This document shows, piece after piece, positions 34,715 to 44,192 of a DNA stretch of 64,000 bases (within the stretch, counting starts at the first letter, position 1; each line of letters starts with the position of its first letter). The notes under the pieces are model-generated. The model was not told the DNA's origin and ran no database searches. It saw only the letters and a list, made by a program, of their open reading frames with translations. Source of the stretch: Prochloron sp965198675 (GTDB taxonomy: Bacteria; Cyanobacteriota; Cyanobacteriia; Cyanobacteriales; Prochloraceae); assembly GCA_965198675.1 (NCBI GenBank), contig OZ240666.1, positions 2,170,001 through 2,234,000 of the forward strand. The letters are read 5' to 3'. A program made the position numbers and the translations under genes.

Positions 34715-36664
34715 ATGACTAAACCAATCTTAGCCCAAGTTTCTCAGGGATCGGACACACAGAACCAAAAAAGCTCCGAGTCGGACACTTGGCGCTACGA
34801 TCCAGCGAGAATGAATCTTTATTATGGCCGCCGTCCCTGGGAAACTATCGGTAGGTTGATTGTCATCTCTTTCTCCTTTGTTTCCTTTATTCTCAGTTTG
34901 TGGTGGGACAAATTGACGGAGAAGTCTGCTGCGAATCAACGGCGGCGAGCGATCGCCCTACGAGAACTGTTAACCAAACTCGGTCCCACCTACATTAAAA
35001 TCGGACAAGCTCTCTCCACTCGCCCAGATCTAGTTTCTCCTATCTATCTAGAAGAACTGGCCCTACTGCAAGACCAACTCCCTTCCTTTCCTAACGAAAT
35101 AGCCTATGGCTTTATCGAAGAAGAACTGGGGGGGAAACCAACAGAAATTTACGCGGAACTCTCTCCGGAACCCATTGCAGCAGCGTCTTTGGGACAAGTT
35201 TATCAAGGGAAGCTTAAAACTGGGGAACTGGTGGCTGTGAAAGTTCAGCGTCCGGACTTGATGAAAAGGATTACCCTGGACCTTTTTATCCTCCGGGGGA
35301 TCGCTACTTGGGTACAGCACAATATCAAGCGGGTGCGTTCTGACTTAATCGGTATTACTGATGAGTTGGCGGAGCGGATCTTTGAAGAAATGAATTATGA
35401 GCAAGAAGGACGGAATGCGGAGAAATTCGCCCAACTCTATGGTCATATGCCGGAAATATACGTTCCTCGCATTTACTGGGAATATACTGGGCGGCGGGTG
35501 CTGACTATGGAATGGATTGAGGGTATTAAGCTCACTAAAATTGAAGAAGTGCAGGCTCAAGGTATAGATGCCACCCATTTGGTGGAAATTGGGGTAGAAT
35601 GCTCTCTCAGGCAACTCCTGGAACATGGCTTTTTCCACGCTGACCCCCATCCAGGGAATCTTTTAGCTCGCCCGGACGGTAGGCTCGCTTATCTAGACTT
35701 TGGTATGATGAGTAATCTTAAGCAGAAACAGCGTTATGGGTTAATTGAAGCTGTTGTACATTTGGTGAACCGAGACTTTGAAGCCCTATCTCATGATTAT
35801 GTTAAGTTAGAATTCCTCAAACCGGAAACGGACTTGACACCCATTGTTCCAGCTTTGACGAGAGTGTTTGGTAATGCTTTAGGAGCGACTGTAGCGGAGT
35901 TGAACTTTAAAAGCATAACTGACCAAATGTCGGCGATGATGTATGAGTTTCCCTTCCGGGTACCTGCCTATTATGCCCTGATTATTCGTTCTATGGTAAC
36001 ATTGGAAGGTATTGCTATCGGTATTGATCCCAATTTTAAAGTTCTGAGCAAAGCATATCCCTATGTTGCCAAACGTCTCCTCACGGATCCTTCCCAGGAA
36101 TTGCGTTCTTCCTTGCGAGATTTATTGTTTAAAGACGGTACTTTTCGCTGGAATCGTTTGGAGAATTTATTGCGCAATGCTCGTGATAGTCAAGATTATA
36201 ATTTTGATAAGGTAGCAGGGCAAGCTATGGATTTTCTCTTTTCCGAACGGGGGGCTTTTATTCGGGAAAGACTGATAGATGAAATTATTCAGGCGATCGA
36301 TATTTTTGGGAGGAGGAGTTGGTTTAATTTTGCTACAGCAATAAGAGAGCAAGTCGGATTAAATGGGAAGGAGATACCTTTTGATTTGCAGTATAATTCC
36401 CAGAGGGGAGAACACCTGAAGAATATCTGGCAAATTATTCAAGATACTCCCGGTTTTGACCCCATGAGTCTTTTACCTTTGCTGGGACAGTTGTTGACGA
36501 AGCAGGAAACTCAGGAAATGGGACATCAAATCTTGGAGGGATTGGTGCAAAAGTTGGCAGTGCGATTGATTCGCAATGTTTTCTTGGAAGAAGATGACAA
36601 TGGTTCTGGTAATGGGTCTAAACCCTCGGAAAAACAGCAGTTATCTTTACCGAGTGCCGATTAA
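34715..36664 (+). CDS. AarF/UbiB (ABC1) family kinase-like protein
   Basis: 649 residues from ATG 34715 (the frame opens further up, but this start clears the divergent gene). The ABC1 signature KLGPTYIKIGQALSTRPDLV is the KxGQ motif; AAASLGQVYQGKL, VAVKVQRP (lysine), FFHADPHPGNLL (catalytic) and YLDFGMMS (DFG) follow. The C-terminal part has likely membrane-associated helices. UbiB/ABC1 proteins are atypical kinases tied to quinone and lipid metabolism; cyanobacteria have several. The specific role is unknown. Confidence 0.92.
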   Translation: MTKPILAQVSQGSDTQNQKSSESDTWRYDPARMNLYYGRRPWETIGRLIVISFSFVSFILSLWWDKLTEKSAANQRRRAIALRELLTKLGPTYIKIGQALSTRPDLVSPIYLEELALLQDQLPSFPNEIAYGFIEEELGGKPTEIYAELSPEPIAAASLGQVYQGKLKTGELVAVKVQRPDLMKRITLDLFILRGIATWVQHNIKRVRSDLIGITDELAERIFEEMNYEQEGRNAEKFAQLYGHMPEIYVPRIYWEYTGRRVLTMEWIEGIKLTKIEEVQAQGIDATHLVEIGVECSLRQLLEHGFFHADPHPGNLLARPDGRLAYLDFGMMSNLKQKQRYGLIEAVVHLVNRDFEALSHDYVKLEFLKPETDLTPIVPALTRVFGNALGATVAELNFKSITDQMSAMMYEFPFRVPAYYALIIRSMVTLEGIAIGIDPNFKVLSKAYPYVAKRLLTDPSQELRSSLRDLLFKDGTFRWNRLENLLRNARDSQDYNFDKVAGQAMDFLFSERGAFIRERLIDEIIQAIDIFGRRSWFNFATAIREQVGLNGKEIPFDLQYNSQRGEHLKNIWQIIQDTPGFDPMSLLPLLGQLLTKQETQEMGHQILEGLVQKLAVRLIRNVFLEEDDNGSGNGSKPSEKQQLSLPSAD

Positions 36665-36671
36665 GTAGTAG

Positions 36672-36689
36672 GGTGCGTTGCAACGCACC
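36672..36689. repeat. Perfect 18-bp palindrome GGTGCGTTG/CAACGCACC
   Basis: A perfect inverted repeat 8 bases after the AarF-like stop codon. Confidence 0.8.
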
Positions 36690-36747
36690 GTCTCACCTCC
36701 TAAACTTGCTCACTAAATCCCTTCCGCTTCATTGTACTCTCCTGATA

Positions 36748-37013
36748 CAGGATGAGTTGTAGTGACATACTCCCACACTAACCGCAAAGCGGTATAGTGT
36801 GGTGCTCTCTCGCAACAAGCGTCCCCCCCGCTATTAATCAATGCCGGGGGTCGGACTCCACGAGCTTTAAGCACGGAATGCCCTGTCGCCCTATTAAGTA
36901 GCATAGCACGTGTTTTAAAAAAAAAATCAAGTTACTGGGCGGCATTCATCTCACGCCAAAGCATTGAACCTTCGGTTTTTGCCTATGGCGTGAGGCTTCT
37001 GCCGCTTCTGCTA
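36748..37013 (-). mobile_element. IS200/IS605-type element 3' end (omega-RNA-like), copy A
   Basis: On the minus strand this reads TTAGCAGAAGCGGCAGAAG, hairpin CTCACGCC...GGCGTGAG, CGGCATTC region, about 150 bases, then hairpin CCACACTA-ACCGC/GCGGT-AGTGTGG and GTCACTACAAC. Copy B at 51037-51297 has the same order with base-pair-preserving changes. The second hairpin translates as SVGVCHYN, similar to my recollection of cyanobacterial TnpB tails. I infer the TnpB 3' end with its overlapping guide-RNA scaffold; no tnpB gene remains here. Confidence 0.5.
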
Positions 37014-37455
37014 AGTTTCAAGTTGATAGTTAAATTGACATTCCCCGCGATAAATCGACGGGGATTCTAGACGTTGCTGGTTGCGGCTTAAAAGACCGCA
37101 ACCAGCGCGGTTTAGCTAACCAGAGTCTTAATTCTGGTTGGGATGGTCAAACACCCTCTACTCCCTCAAACTAATTCTTAATTCAAGACTAGAATTGGGC
37201 CTACTTTAAGACGCAAAGACAATTTTCTGTCTTTGGCAAGATGGACTCTGTCTGGGTTTTTCACCAAAATTAGGAATAACGCCCATCCTTGAATAGGATT
37301 AAATGTTAACCCATTCAAATAACTTAATTCTAAGTTTTATAAGAAAGAGCGTCCGTGATTGGAATCACTTTCTGGGGGGTGGGTTTCGCTCCACGGCCAC
37401 CCCGCCATTAATCAATGCCAGGGTGGCTATTTCTCGCTCGCGGTTTTTTGTGGTA
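37014..37455. other. Hairpin-rich debris, probably insertion-sequence derived
   Basis: No gene. Several stem-loops: CCCCGCGATAAATCGACGGGG-type near 37042, GGTTGCGG/CCGCAACC near 37078-37102, AACCAGA/TCTGGTT near 37119-37139, and CAAAGACA/TGTCTTTG near 37206-37236. A hairpin with loop ATTAATCAATG occurs near 37404 and again near 36830 with different stem bases, suggesting two related IS ends nested here. Confidence 0.45.
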
Positions 37456-37632
37456 TTACCGGAGATTATCAGGTATCTGATTGCGAAAACCATCGGCAAA
37501 TTGGGTTGCTACCTGTTGTGCTTCAGAGGGGCAGGGTTGTTGCTCTAAAGATGGTGTGGTACAAGCTAAAATACTGGCAGTAGATACAATGAAAGCTTGA
37601 ACTAACCGAGATTTGAGGGTTTGTTTATTCAT
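37456..37632 (-). pseudogene. Short lipoprotein, probably 3'-truncated
   Basis: 58 residues from ATG 37632: a lipoprotein signal (LVQAFIVSTASILAC, lipobox Cys) followed by about 35 residues (PCPSEAQQVATQFADGF). It stops where the IS-derived sequence begins, so it is probably the start of a longer lipoprotein. Family unknown. Confidence 0.45.
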
Positions 37633-37885
37633 GGTATTACATTGAACCTCAATTTTAACTTTACTGGAAAGTGAAAAGTTGGCGCTCTCGCAACGAAATT
37701 TGAGTTTCTTCATATTAAATAGGACTTTTTAGCCCAGAATCATGGCTCTCTATCACTATTTATAGTCTCTCTCCGATGAAATGAAAAGTTGAATTCAACG
37801 TTGAAATAGTTGAATTTAAAGTTCACCTTGACATTAACCTTATTCCATGCTATGTTAGACAGTAATGTTCATCTAGAGATAGGAT

Positions 37886-38851
37886 ATGTCATATTTTGCT
37901 AAGAGGTTCCAGGAATTGTGCCATCACAAAAAATTGACGTCTGACTACCAGTTGGCTAAACTAGGTCATCTTAATAGGGATACTATTAGCAAAATAAAAA
38001 ATAATCCAGTTCTGAATCCTCGTCAGACCACTCTTGAGAAGATAGCTACGGCTTTTCATAAAAAAACTGGTAATTCTGTGGACAAGGAGCTTGAAGAGCT
38101 TAAGAAATTTTGGGCCGAAATGAGAAAAATCTACGGGGGAAAGGAAAAGTCCAAAAAGCTACCTCGAAAACAGGTTTGGTGGATTGTTTTGGGGATTGAC
38201 AAGAGTGTAAAAGAGATAAAACGTAATCTAAGTGATTTGGAAGATTTGCATGATATAATCAAAGAACTAGAGAAAAAAGGTAAAGGACCTATATGGATTA
38301 AGAAAATGAAACAAGGTAGTATAGCTCTATTGTTGGAAAGTTCTCCAGAAGTGTTGCGGCGCATTGAATCTTTATATAGGGAGGGAGAATTAAGGGATTT
38401 GCTGGGGGTTCCTGTTTTAGATTTGCAGGCTACACCCGAAAAAAGGGTAAACTTGAGTCAATGGTTTGAGGGGGTCTTTGCAGCAGGTTGGGAAAGGGTT
38501 ACGGTAGGGAGCGATCCGGAACGGATCCGCTACGCGGTGCGCACTGAAGGAACTAAAATAATTGACTTGGGAGCTGATTTAATTGGTCACTCTATCATCT
38601 TACTGGTTAATTTGACCCGGGAAAGGGAAAATTTGGTAACTATCTGGTTGCGAGTTTATCCTAGGGAGGAGACTTGTTTACCACTAAATCTCAAACTGCT
38701 GGTGTTGGAGGGGGAGGAGGTGTTCCAGAAAGTTACTGCTAGAAGTGCAGACAATCGTATCCAATGTCAATTTGATGCCGAACCTGGGGACAAGTTTGAT
38801 GTAAGATTAGTTTTGGGAGATGCTACTGTAACGGAAACTTTTGTGGTATAA
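37886..38851 (+). CDS. HTH (XRE-type) - helical domain - DUF1822 protein
   Basis: 321 residues in three parts. Residues 1-75 form a helix-turn-helix (YQLAKLGHLNRDTISKIKNN, LEKIATAF). Residues 100-180 form a small alpha/beta domain ending KQGSIALLLESSPEVLRRIESLYREGEL, typical of effector-associated domains in cyanobacterial NTPase and protease conflict proteins. Residues 185-321 match DUF1822 (VNLSQWFEGVFAAGWERV, IDLGADLIGHSIILLV, GDATVTETFVV). DNA-binding plus an adaptor domain suggests regulation of, or recruitment to, another protein; this is inference. Confidence 0.75.
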   Translation: MSYFAKRFQELCHHKKLTSDYQLAKLGHLNRDTISKIKNNPVLNPRQTTLEKIATAFHKKTGNSVDKELEELKKFWAEMRKIYGGKEKSKKLPRKQVWWIVLGIDKSVKEIKRNLSDLEDLHDIIKELEKKGKGPIWIKKMKQGSIALLLESSPEVLRRIESLYREGELRDLLGVPVLDLQATPEKRVNLSQWFEGVFAAGWERVTVGSDPERIRYAVRTEGTKIIDLGADLIGHSIILLVNLTRERENLVTIWLRVYPREETCLPLNLKLLVLEGEEVFQKVTARSADNRIQCQFDAEPGDKFDVRLVLGDATVTETFVV

Positions 38852-38860
38852 GAGGTCTAT

Positions 38861-38950
38861 ATGGAACTGGAAGATTATTTCATGGTACTTTCTCCTGATG
38901 ATATCCGGCTGAAAGGAACCAGTATTGGTATTGAGACTATATTTAAATAG
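38861..38950 (+). pseudogene. DUF433 antitoxin, N-terminal remnant
   Basis: 29 codons, MELEDYFMVLSPDDIRLKGT then SIGIETIF, match the start of DUF433 proteins and end at a TAG. The following 120 bases carry coding-like but unrelated sequence. DUF433 proteins are antitoxin partners of DUF5615 toxins. It follows the DUF1822 gene by 9 bases. Confidence 0.6.
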
Positions 38951-39095
38951 GGATGAAGAAGTTAGGATTTTGCTCAAAAGTAAGAACCTTTGTTTGTCTA
39001 AGTTTCTTTGGCACAAATGGGATTTACTGCAGGATTTTCCCAAGGCAGAAATCACTACTTAGGGGGGGGCGGTGAATTCCGATATATATATGTCG

Positions 39096-39211
39096 CACCA
39101 TTTATCCATGGTAAATATAATAACGTATCAATCTGGAATTTTTCAACCCCTAAACAAAGAAAAATTTCATGCTACTAAGCGCTCTTTTGGTGGGCGATGC
39201 CCATCCTACTA
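39096..39211. repeat. R3 repeat with REP-A (copy 5), copy 1
   Basis: About 115 bases: GGTAAATATAATAACGTATC, TTTTTCAACCC, ATGCTACTAAGCGCTCTT, then the GGTGGGCGATGCCCATCCTAC hairpin. Nearly the same sequence is at 42885-43001, so the two copies flank the block 39209-42765 in direct orientation. Confidence 0.8.
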
Positions 39212-39634
39212 TTGACGAGATTCAATATTCCTGAGAAGCTGACTCAGTCCCCGACAAAATTCTAACACAATTTGAGGACGTTGAATGATTAAACTAAACA
39301 AACTATTTTTATCTAACTTTAACAAAGTACAATCAGAAGCAGCAACAACAGAAGCAGAACGGGGAAAATCATCAAAAAGAGCCATTTCTCCAAAGTTCTC
39401 TCCCACTGATAAGCAGGTTAACTCTCTTTGCTTTCCGTCCATCATTTCTTTGAGAATACGCACCCTATCTTCAGCGATAATATATAAGTCTCTCCCCACA
39501 CTTCCTTCCCTAAAAATAGTTTCTCCAGCCACATAATACTCTGTTACTAATGCACTATCAATCAGCAAAAGTTCTTCCAGGGAAAGATTTTGAAAAAGAG
39601 AAACTTTTTTGAGGAAAAGTAAATGTTTTGTCAT
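39209..39634 (-). CDS. Cyclic-nucleotide-binding domain protein
   Basis: 141 residues forming one cNMP-binding domain: beta-barrel start FQNLSLEELLLI, GETIFREGSVGRDLYIIAE, and the phosphate-binding cassette GENFGEMALFDDFPRSASV with the conserved Glu and Arg. There is no DNA-binding domain. It is closely similar to the C-terminal domain of the next gene upstream, so it is probably a tandem duplication of that module. The stop overlaps a REP-A repeat. Ligand (cAMP or cGMP) not predictable. Confidence 0.88.
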   Translation of the reverse strand: MTKHLLFLKKVSLFQNLSLEELLLIDSALVTEYYVAGETIFREGSVGRDLYIIAEDRVRILKEMMDGKQRELTCLSVGENFGEMALFDDFPRSASVVAASDCTLLKLDKNSLFSLIIQRPQIVLEFCRGLSQLLRNIESRQ

Positions 39635-39646
39635 AATAAATCATAA

Positions 39647-39683
39647 CTGCTCACTGCTCACTGCTCACTGCTCACTGCTCACT
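39647..39683. repeat. Tandem 7-bp repeat ACTGCTC
   Basis: About five head-to-tail copies of ACTGCTC between the two cNMP-domain genes; its flank encodes the last residues of the larger gene. Confidence 0.85.
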
Positions 39684-41159
39684 GGTAACTGTCAAGATAC
39701 GTGGTAACTGATAATTGCGGATACGCTGACTCAAAACTTTACACAAAACCAAACCCATTTGAGGACGTTGGTAAATCAATTTTATCAAGCTGTTCTTCTC
39801 TAACTTCAATAATGTACAATTGACAGCGGCGATCGCCGTAGCAGAACGAGGAAAATCATCAAAGAGGGACATTTCTCCAAAGTATTGACCCACTCCTAAC
39901 TGAGCTAATTCTCGTTGGTGACCATTTACTAACTTAACAATCCGCACTACTCCGGAGGCTATAATATAGAGGTGGTTACCAAAACTCCCTTCCGTTAAAA
40001 TCGTCTCCTGAGCTAAGAAATCTTCCCTTGCCAAAACTTTGTCTAGGTCAAACAGTTCCTCCAAGGAAAAATTAGCCAACAGGGGTACATTCTTGAGTAA
40101 AAGAAGGCGATTAAGCCATAGTTTTTGGGGTATTTCCTGTCGGAAAAGGGATTGAGCAACTTGTTTCACTAATGGATCGGCAGTTTGGAGCAAAGTATCC
40201 GGTAAAGCAGCTAAAGCCAGCATTGCCCCAATCTGAATCCACCGGTCTCTAGATTGGATTGCTCCCAGGAGGGAATGGAAACCCTTTGGTTGCTCAATAT
40301 CCCGTTGGGGTGCGGTGGCAGCTAACTTTTGTAGCAATGGCATTATGGGCTGCACGAAAGGTCGCTGGAGAGAAATCAGGGTTTCCACCGCATTAGCCCG
40401 GTCTCTTTTGTCTGGAGCATGGAGCAAAATGCCGATGGTTTTCACAGTTCCTGCTAGACCTAAACAGGATAATATATAGAGAACCCGTTCCAAGAGTCGT
40501 TGCTGGTAGTCAGCAATAGCTACCAATAAGAACTGACAACTGGACTCCAGCAGGGGTATCTCTTCGGACAGACGCAAGGTGCGAGGGAGTTCTTCAAAAT
40601 CCGGTGCCAAATAGTCGAGCAAAATTGCTTTCGCAGCGGGTGTCCTCACTTGTCCAATAGCTGCAATGGCTGCTTCCACTATATCAGTTTGTTCTTTGTG
40701 CAAATACTCCTTGGCTACAAATAATCCCTTGTCTCCATAGTTCGCGAGAGCTGTTGCCGCTTCCCGACGCACTGCTGGATCCGTATCTTCCAAACCCCGG
40801 ACTACATGGGGCAGCATTTCTATGCTCTGCAAGACTGCCACAAGACCGAATGCAGCAGCACGCACCTCTGGGACAGGATGACTCAGTTGAGCGGTGGCTA
40901 TGGGTGCCAAAGCCAGAGTGTGGTCAGGGTGAGCTAAGGTGGCCATGGCTCTTAATCCGGAGCACCTGACATTCACAGGTCCATGGGTTAAGATTTGCCC
41001 CAGAATGGGAATCAACTCTGGATTGCCACTGTATAAGATGGCTCGGGTCACCGCCATTCCCGCCACACCTTCTAATTCAGCCCCCTCAAGTTTGTTCTGA
41101 CTGGCAGCTACCTTAGCTAGAGCTGTCACTTCCGGCACCCCCCCCCATGTCCTCCCCAC
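39672..41159 (-). pseudogene. HEAT-repeat plus cNMP-binding part of a nucleotide-transporter-like protein
   Basis: Codons for a helical HEAT-repeat array (VTRAILYSGNPELIPILGQI, DTDPAVRREAATALANYG, ANAVETLISL) followed by a cNMP-binding domain (LANFSLEELFDLDKVL, GQYFGEMSLFDDFPRSATA). The start is in the preceding transporter gene, which runs in another frame across a G9 tract at 41138-41146. With eight G the two fuse into one protein of 1030 residues, the usual architecture of cyanobacterial Npt1/Npt2-like transporters. The last residues (LPRILTVTSEQ) come from repeat sequence. Confidence 0.72.
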
Positions 41160-42765
41160 GGTCGAGCTTTTTCCCCGTAGCGATAGCCACTTCCAGAGCG
41201 ATGGCCTGTTCCCTTGGGTTGTCCCCAGCCAAGAGATTTTCTATTTCTTGCTGCAACTGAGGTAAAAGTGTCTCGCGAGCGCGGTTACTAACAATCAGCT
41301 TGATGAGAGCACCGCGGACTTCATAGTCTGCTTCGGGTAAGAGTGCCAGTATTTCCGGGAACATGACCTTGGGGTTTTGTAACCGGGCGGCTAACTCCAG
41401 TCCCAAAATGCGATTATCCCTCTCCTTGCTAGCCAGGAGTTGTGCCACTTCCTGATTGTAGGCAACCGGTAAAAAGGTCAATCCCGAGTCACAATCATCT
41501 AAATTAACAGAACCAGAGCGCAACATACTCAACAGAGACTGCAAGTAGCTTTTGTTTTGGAAGTAGCGCAGCAGTCCAAACCCGCAGCATAAGCCAATAC
41601 CAATCCAGGTAATCTGAGAAGGAGTGAGGAAGGATGACGCAGGCAAAAGTAGGGCACCTGCGAGAATGAAACCCAGTCCGAGAAATGTACCGTCGGCGAT
41701 GGCCCGCACCCGACCCACAAAGCTGTGAGGAACGGCATTATAGTTTAAAGTGTGGGTGGGCTGATTGATACTTTGATCCAAAGATTCGTTATTGACGTAA
41801 GCGAAGATAGCAGAGGGTAAGTTGAAATTAACTGCTAGACCGATAAAGCTAGCCAGGGTAGTAATGGGATAGACTAAATTCATCCGAGTGACTCCCAGTC
41901 GGGGTAGCAGGGGTTGGGTAAAGCAAGAGAGAACCACTAACTGCACTCCATTACCCAAAATCCAGATTTTCCCTAGGAAATCGGTCAATTGTTGGTCATT
42001 GGGAAATACCTGAGCGTAAATGGTAAAGTATTGGAATTGAGCAAAAGTGTAGAGGATAAAGAAGACCAGGGTGCTGCTAGCTAAGAAAAAAACGATGGGG
42101 GTACTCTTAACCAGTAAAACAAAGGTTCTCAAATTTCCTACCCCTTCTTCGACACTCCCTTCTAACTGAGTAAAGGAACGTTCCAGATAGGAAATTTGCC
42201 CCATAGCTACAGCACAGAAAACGGGCAACACCAAAAGCAAGTTGTGGGTAGCCATTTTAACCGCCAGCCAACTAGTCAAAGCACCCCCTAACAACCCTCC
42301 TACAGCTTGGGCGATCGCCAGTCGGGGAGCGTAACTCTTGTACTCCAAAGTGGTAAAATAATCGGATACCAGACTGGGGAAGAGAATGTCCAGATGAAAA
42401 TTCCACTGGAAAGCAAAGATAATAAAAATGACGTAGTAGGCTACCACACTGTCGGGAATGTTCAGTAAACCCAGCAGCAACCCAAGGGCGATCCCCCCCA
42501 GAAGAACGTATCGGAATAGTCGCTCCCGTGGAAACTTATCCACTACTTGAGCAAGCCAAGTATAGCCGAGAATGGAGATGGAACCTATGAACAGGTAGAA
42601 TAAAGGTAGGCGATCTGACCCAACGTGGGTGAGGAAAAGGGAACTGCCCAAGGTGTAGCTCACCACATTGAGAGCCATAAGGTTCATGGCCAGGAAGAAG
42701 AAATGGATCAGTCTTCCCTCTTTTGCTTGGAAAATACCCCTAATTTTCTTGATTGAATTCAGCAA
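41113..42765 (-). CDS. Npt1/Npt2-type nucleotide transporter-like membrane domain, frameshifted at G9
   Basis: 550 codons. About ten or more membrane helices (HFFFLAMNLMALNVVSYTLG, VVAYYVIFIIFAFQ, IVFFLASSTLVFFILY) like ATP/ADP-antiporter (NTT)-family and MFS-like transporters, then the first HEAT-like repeats (ILGLELAARLQNPKVMFPEI). The end, GGGAGSDSSS, is out of frame because of nine G. Deleting one G joins it to the next gene. The substrate may be a nucleotide, by family only. The gene block is flanked by direct R3 repeats. Confidence 0.75.
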   Translation of the reverse strand: MLNSIKKIRGIFQAKEGRLIHFFFLAMNLMALNVVSYTLGSSLFLTHVGSDRLPLFYLFIGSISILGYTWLAQVVDKFPRERLFRYVLLGGIALGLLLGLLNIPDSVVAYYVIFIIFAFQWNFHLDILFPSLVSDYFTTLEYKSYAPRLAIAQAVGGLLGGALTSWLAVKMATHNLLLVLPVFCAVAMGQISYLERSFTQLEGSVEEGVGNLRTFVLLVKSTPIVFFLASSTLVFFILYTFAQFQYFTIYAQVFPNDQQLTDFLGKIWILGNGVQLVVLSCFTQPLLPRLGVTRMNLVYPITTLASFIGLAVNFNLPSAIFAYVNNESLDQSINQPTHTLNYNAVPHSFVGRVRAIADGTFLGLGFILAGALLLPASSFLTPSQITWIGIGLCCGFGLLRYFQNKSYLQSLLSMLRSGSVNLDDCDSGLTFLPVAYNQEVAQLLASKERDNRILGLELAARLQNPKVMFPEILALLPEADYEVRGALIKLIVSNRARETLLPQLQQEIENLLAGDNPREQAIALEVAIATGKKLDRGEDMGGGAGSDSSS

Positions 42766-43042
42766 TGACGTAAAGATTGGGAATGGGGAAGATGAAACCT
42801 AGAATTTTAGCACAGTAGGGGCAGCTCTTTCAAGGTGCCCTACTATGAGCTTCTCCCCCCGATCGAAGGGGGGCCGGTGGGGATCCTTTACCATAGTAAA
42901 TATAATAACCTATCAATCTAAAATTTTTCAACCCTCAAACAAAAAAAAAATCCATGTCCATGCTACCAAGCGCTCTTGGTGGGCAATGCCTACCCTACGA
43001 CTTAAATTAAAAATCTGCGATCGCCTCTTTACCTTTGTTAAT
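42766..43042. other. Intergenic with R3 copy 2 and a C6/G6 repeat
   Basis: Holds CTCCCCCCGATCGAAGGGGGG (about 42853-42873), the R3 repeat (42885-43001) with its REP-A hairpin, and a HIP1-like site near 43018. No gene. Confidence 0.65.
42885..43001. repeat. R3 repeat with REP-A (copy 6), copy 2
   Basis: Matches 39096-39211 in the same orientation: AGTAAATATAATAACCTATC through CTTGGTGGGCAATGCCTACC. Confidence 0.8.
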
Positions 43043-43915
43043 CTAACTCTCTTTCATCCAAGCAATACATTGTTCCATAGCTTTGCTCATGGTCAACTTA
43101 TCAGCATGATAGCGACGACCGTGACCCGGTAACACCCATTCAAAGGAATATTGAGCTAGCTTCTCCATGGAATTAATCTGTTCAGACCAAGAATACCAGC
43201 AAAAGCGACGAAAACCATAGAGATGGTTTAAATGACGAGACCAAGCTAAATGATCCCCGGTAAAGAGAAATTGCTCCCCATAAAGGAGAACGGTATGGCC
43301 TTTGGAGTGTCCCGGAACTGGTATAATTAAGATATCAGGGGCTAACTCTATGGCCTCAACACCTTCGAGCTGAATTTCCACATCTTCTGTATTGGGAGTA
43401 ATGTCATCTTTGTGGAGAATGCGAGCGCAGTTAAAATGGTGGTGAAATTTCTCATGATCGGCTACATCATCTCTATGGGTTAAATACATGTATCTCACCC
43501 CGCCCATGTCCTCCAAACGTCTTACTAAGGGAGGTGCAAAGCGAGGGGAATCAATTAAAATATTCCCCGACTCTCTTTGAATGAAATAACTGGCTGCACC
43601 ATAGGATTTCTCAGAATGATAGCCACAGTGATAGACATTATCTTCCACTAAAATAGGAAAGCTTTTTTGGGCTAATTTAACATCTTTTGGCTTTTCTCTG
43701 GTGCCAATAGAGGCTGTGGGACAGGATAACAATGCTTGCATTGCTTGCAACTGAGCCGTTTCTGAGGTTGGTTGTCCATGAACCGCCGACTGTTCCCCCA
43801 CTCGACTGAATACCTCTGGTGCCATCCAGCGACAGGTATCGCAGTCAATACAGGTACTATCTACATAGAAGTTTCCCCTGACGTTTTCCTCTCGACGTTC
43901 TTTTAGTTTAGCCAT
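43043..43915 (-). CDS. Ferredoxin-like plus metallo-beta-lactamase-fold protein
   Basis: 290 residues. The N-terminal 70 residues are ferredoxin-like with STCIDCDTCRWMAPEVF (CxxCxxC) and a later LLSCPTASI Cys, likely binding one Fe-S cluster. The remainder is an MBL-fold hydrolase: LTHRDDVADHEKFH (HxxxxDH metal motif), IIPVPGHSKGHTVLLYGEQFLFTGDH and WVLPGHGRRYHAD. This fusion is common in cyanobacteria and related to redox-linked hydrolases; the substrate is unknown. It is monocistronic and divergent from cysH. Confidence 0.88.
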   Translation of the reverse strand: MAKLKERREENVRGNFYVDSTCIDCDTCRWMAPEVFSRVGEQSAVHGQPTSETAQLQAMQALLSCPTASIGTREKPKDVKLAQKSFPILVEDNVYHCGYHSEKSYGAASYFIQRESGNILIDSPRFAPPLVRRLEDMGGVRYMYLTHRDDVADHEKFHHHFNCARILHKDDITPNTEDVEIQLEGVEAIELAPDILIIPVPGHSKGHTVLLYGEQFLFTGDHLAWSRHLNHLYGFRRFCWYSWSEQINSMEKLAQYSFEWVLPGHGRRYHADKLTMSKAMEQCIAWMKES

Positions 43916-44192
43916 GGACCTTCTTTTATATTAACTATGACTTTATTATATAATCTTCTCAGGCGATCGCTAGACACAGGACATTAAATTCAACAATTCG
44001 ATTACATTCCTAATAGTACATTCAGGCTAAAATAGTGGGCAGGGCAAAAATCGGACGATCCCCCCGCCTTCGGCACCCCCCTTGATAAGGGGGGATTAAG
44101 GGGGGATCAGAGGGATCCACGGAACTTTGAGACCATTATTAGGGACTTCTCTCAACAACCAACAACCAATAACCAAAGATAAGAGAAAGACT
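43916..44192. other. Divergent intergenic region between MBL gene and cysH
   Basis: Contains a GCGATCGC site near 43963 and a C6/G6 repeat at about 44060-44106 (CACCCCCCTTGATAAGGGGG, followed by ATTAAGGGGGGATC). No clear promoter was assigned. Confidence 0.5.

Noticed and set aside
39647..39683. Short tandem repeat as a CRISPR array
   Set aside because: Units are 7 bases with no spacers. No other regularly spaced repeat-spacer array was seen.
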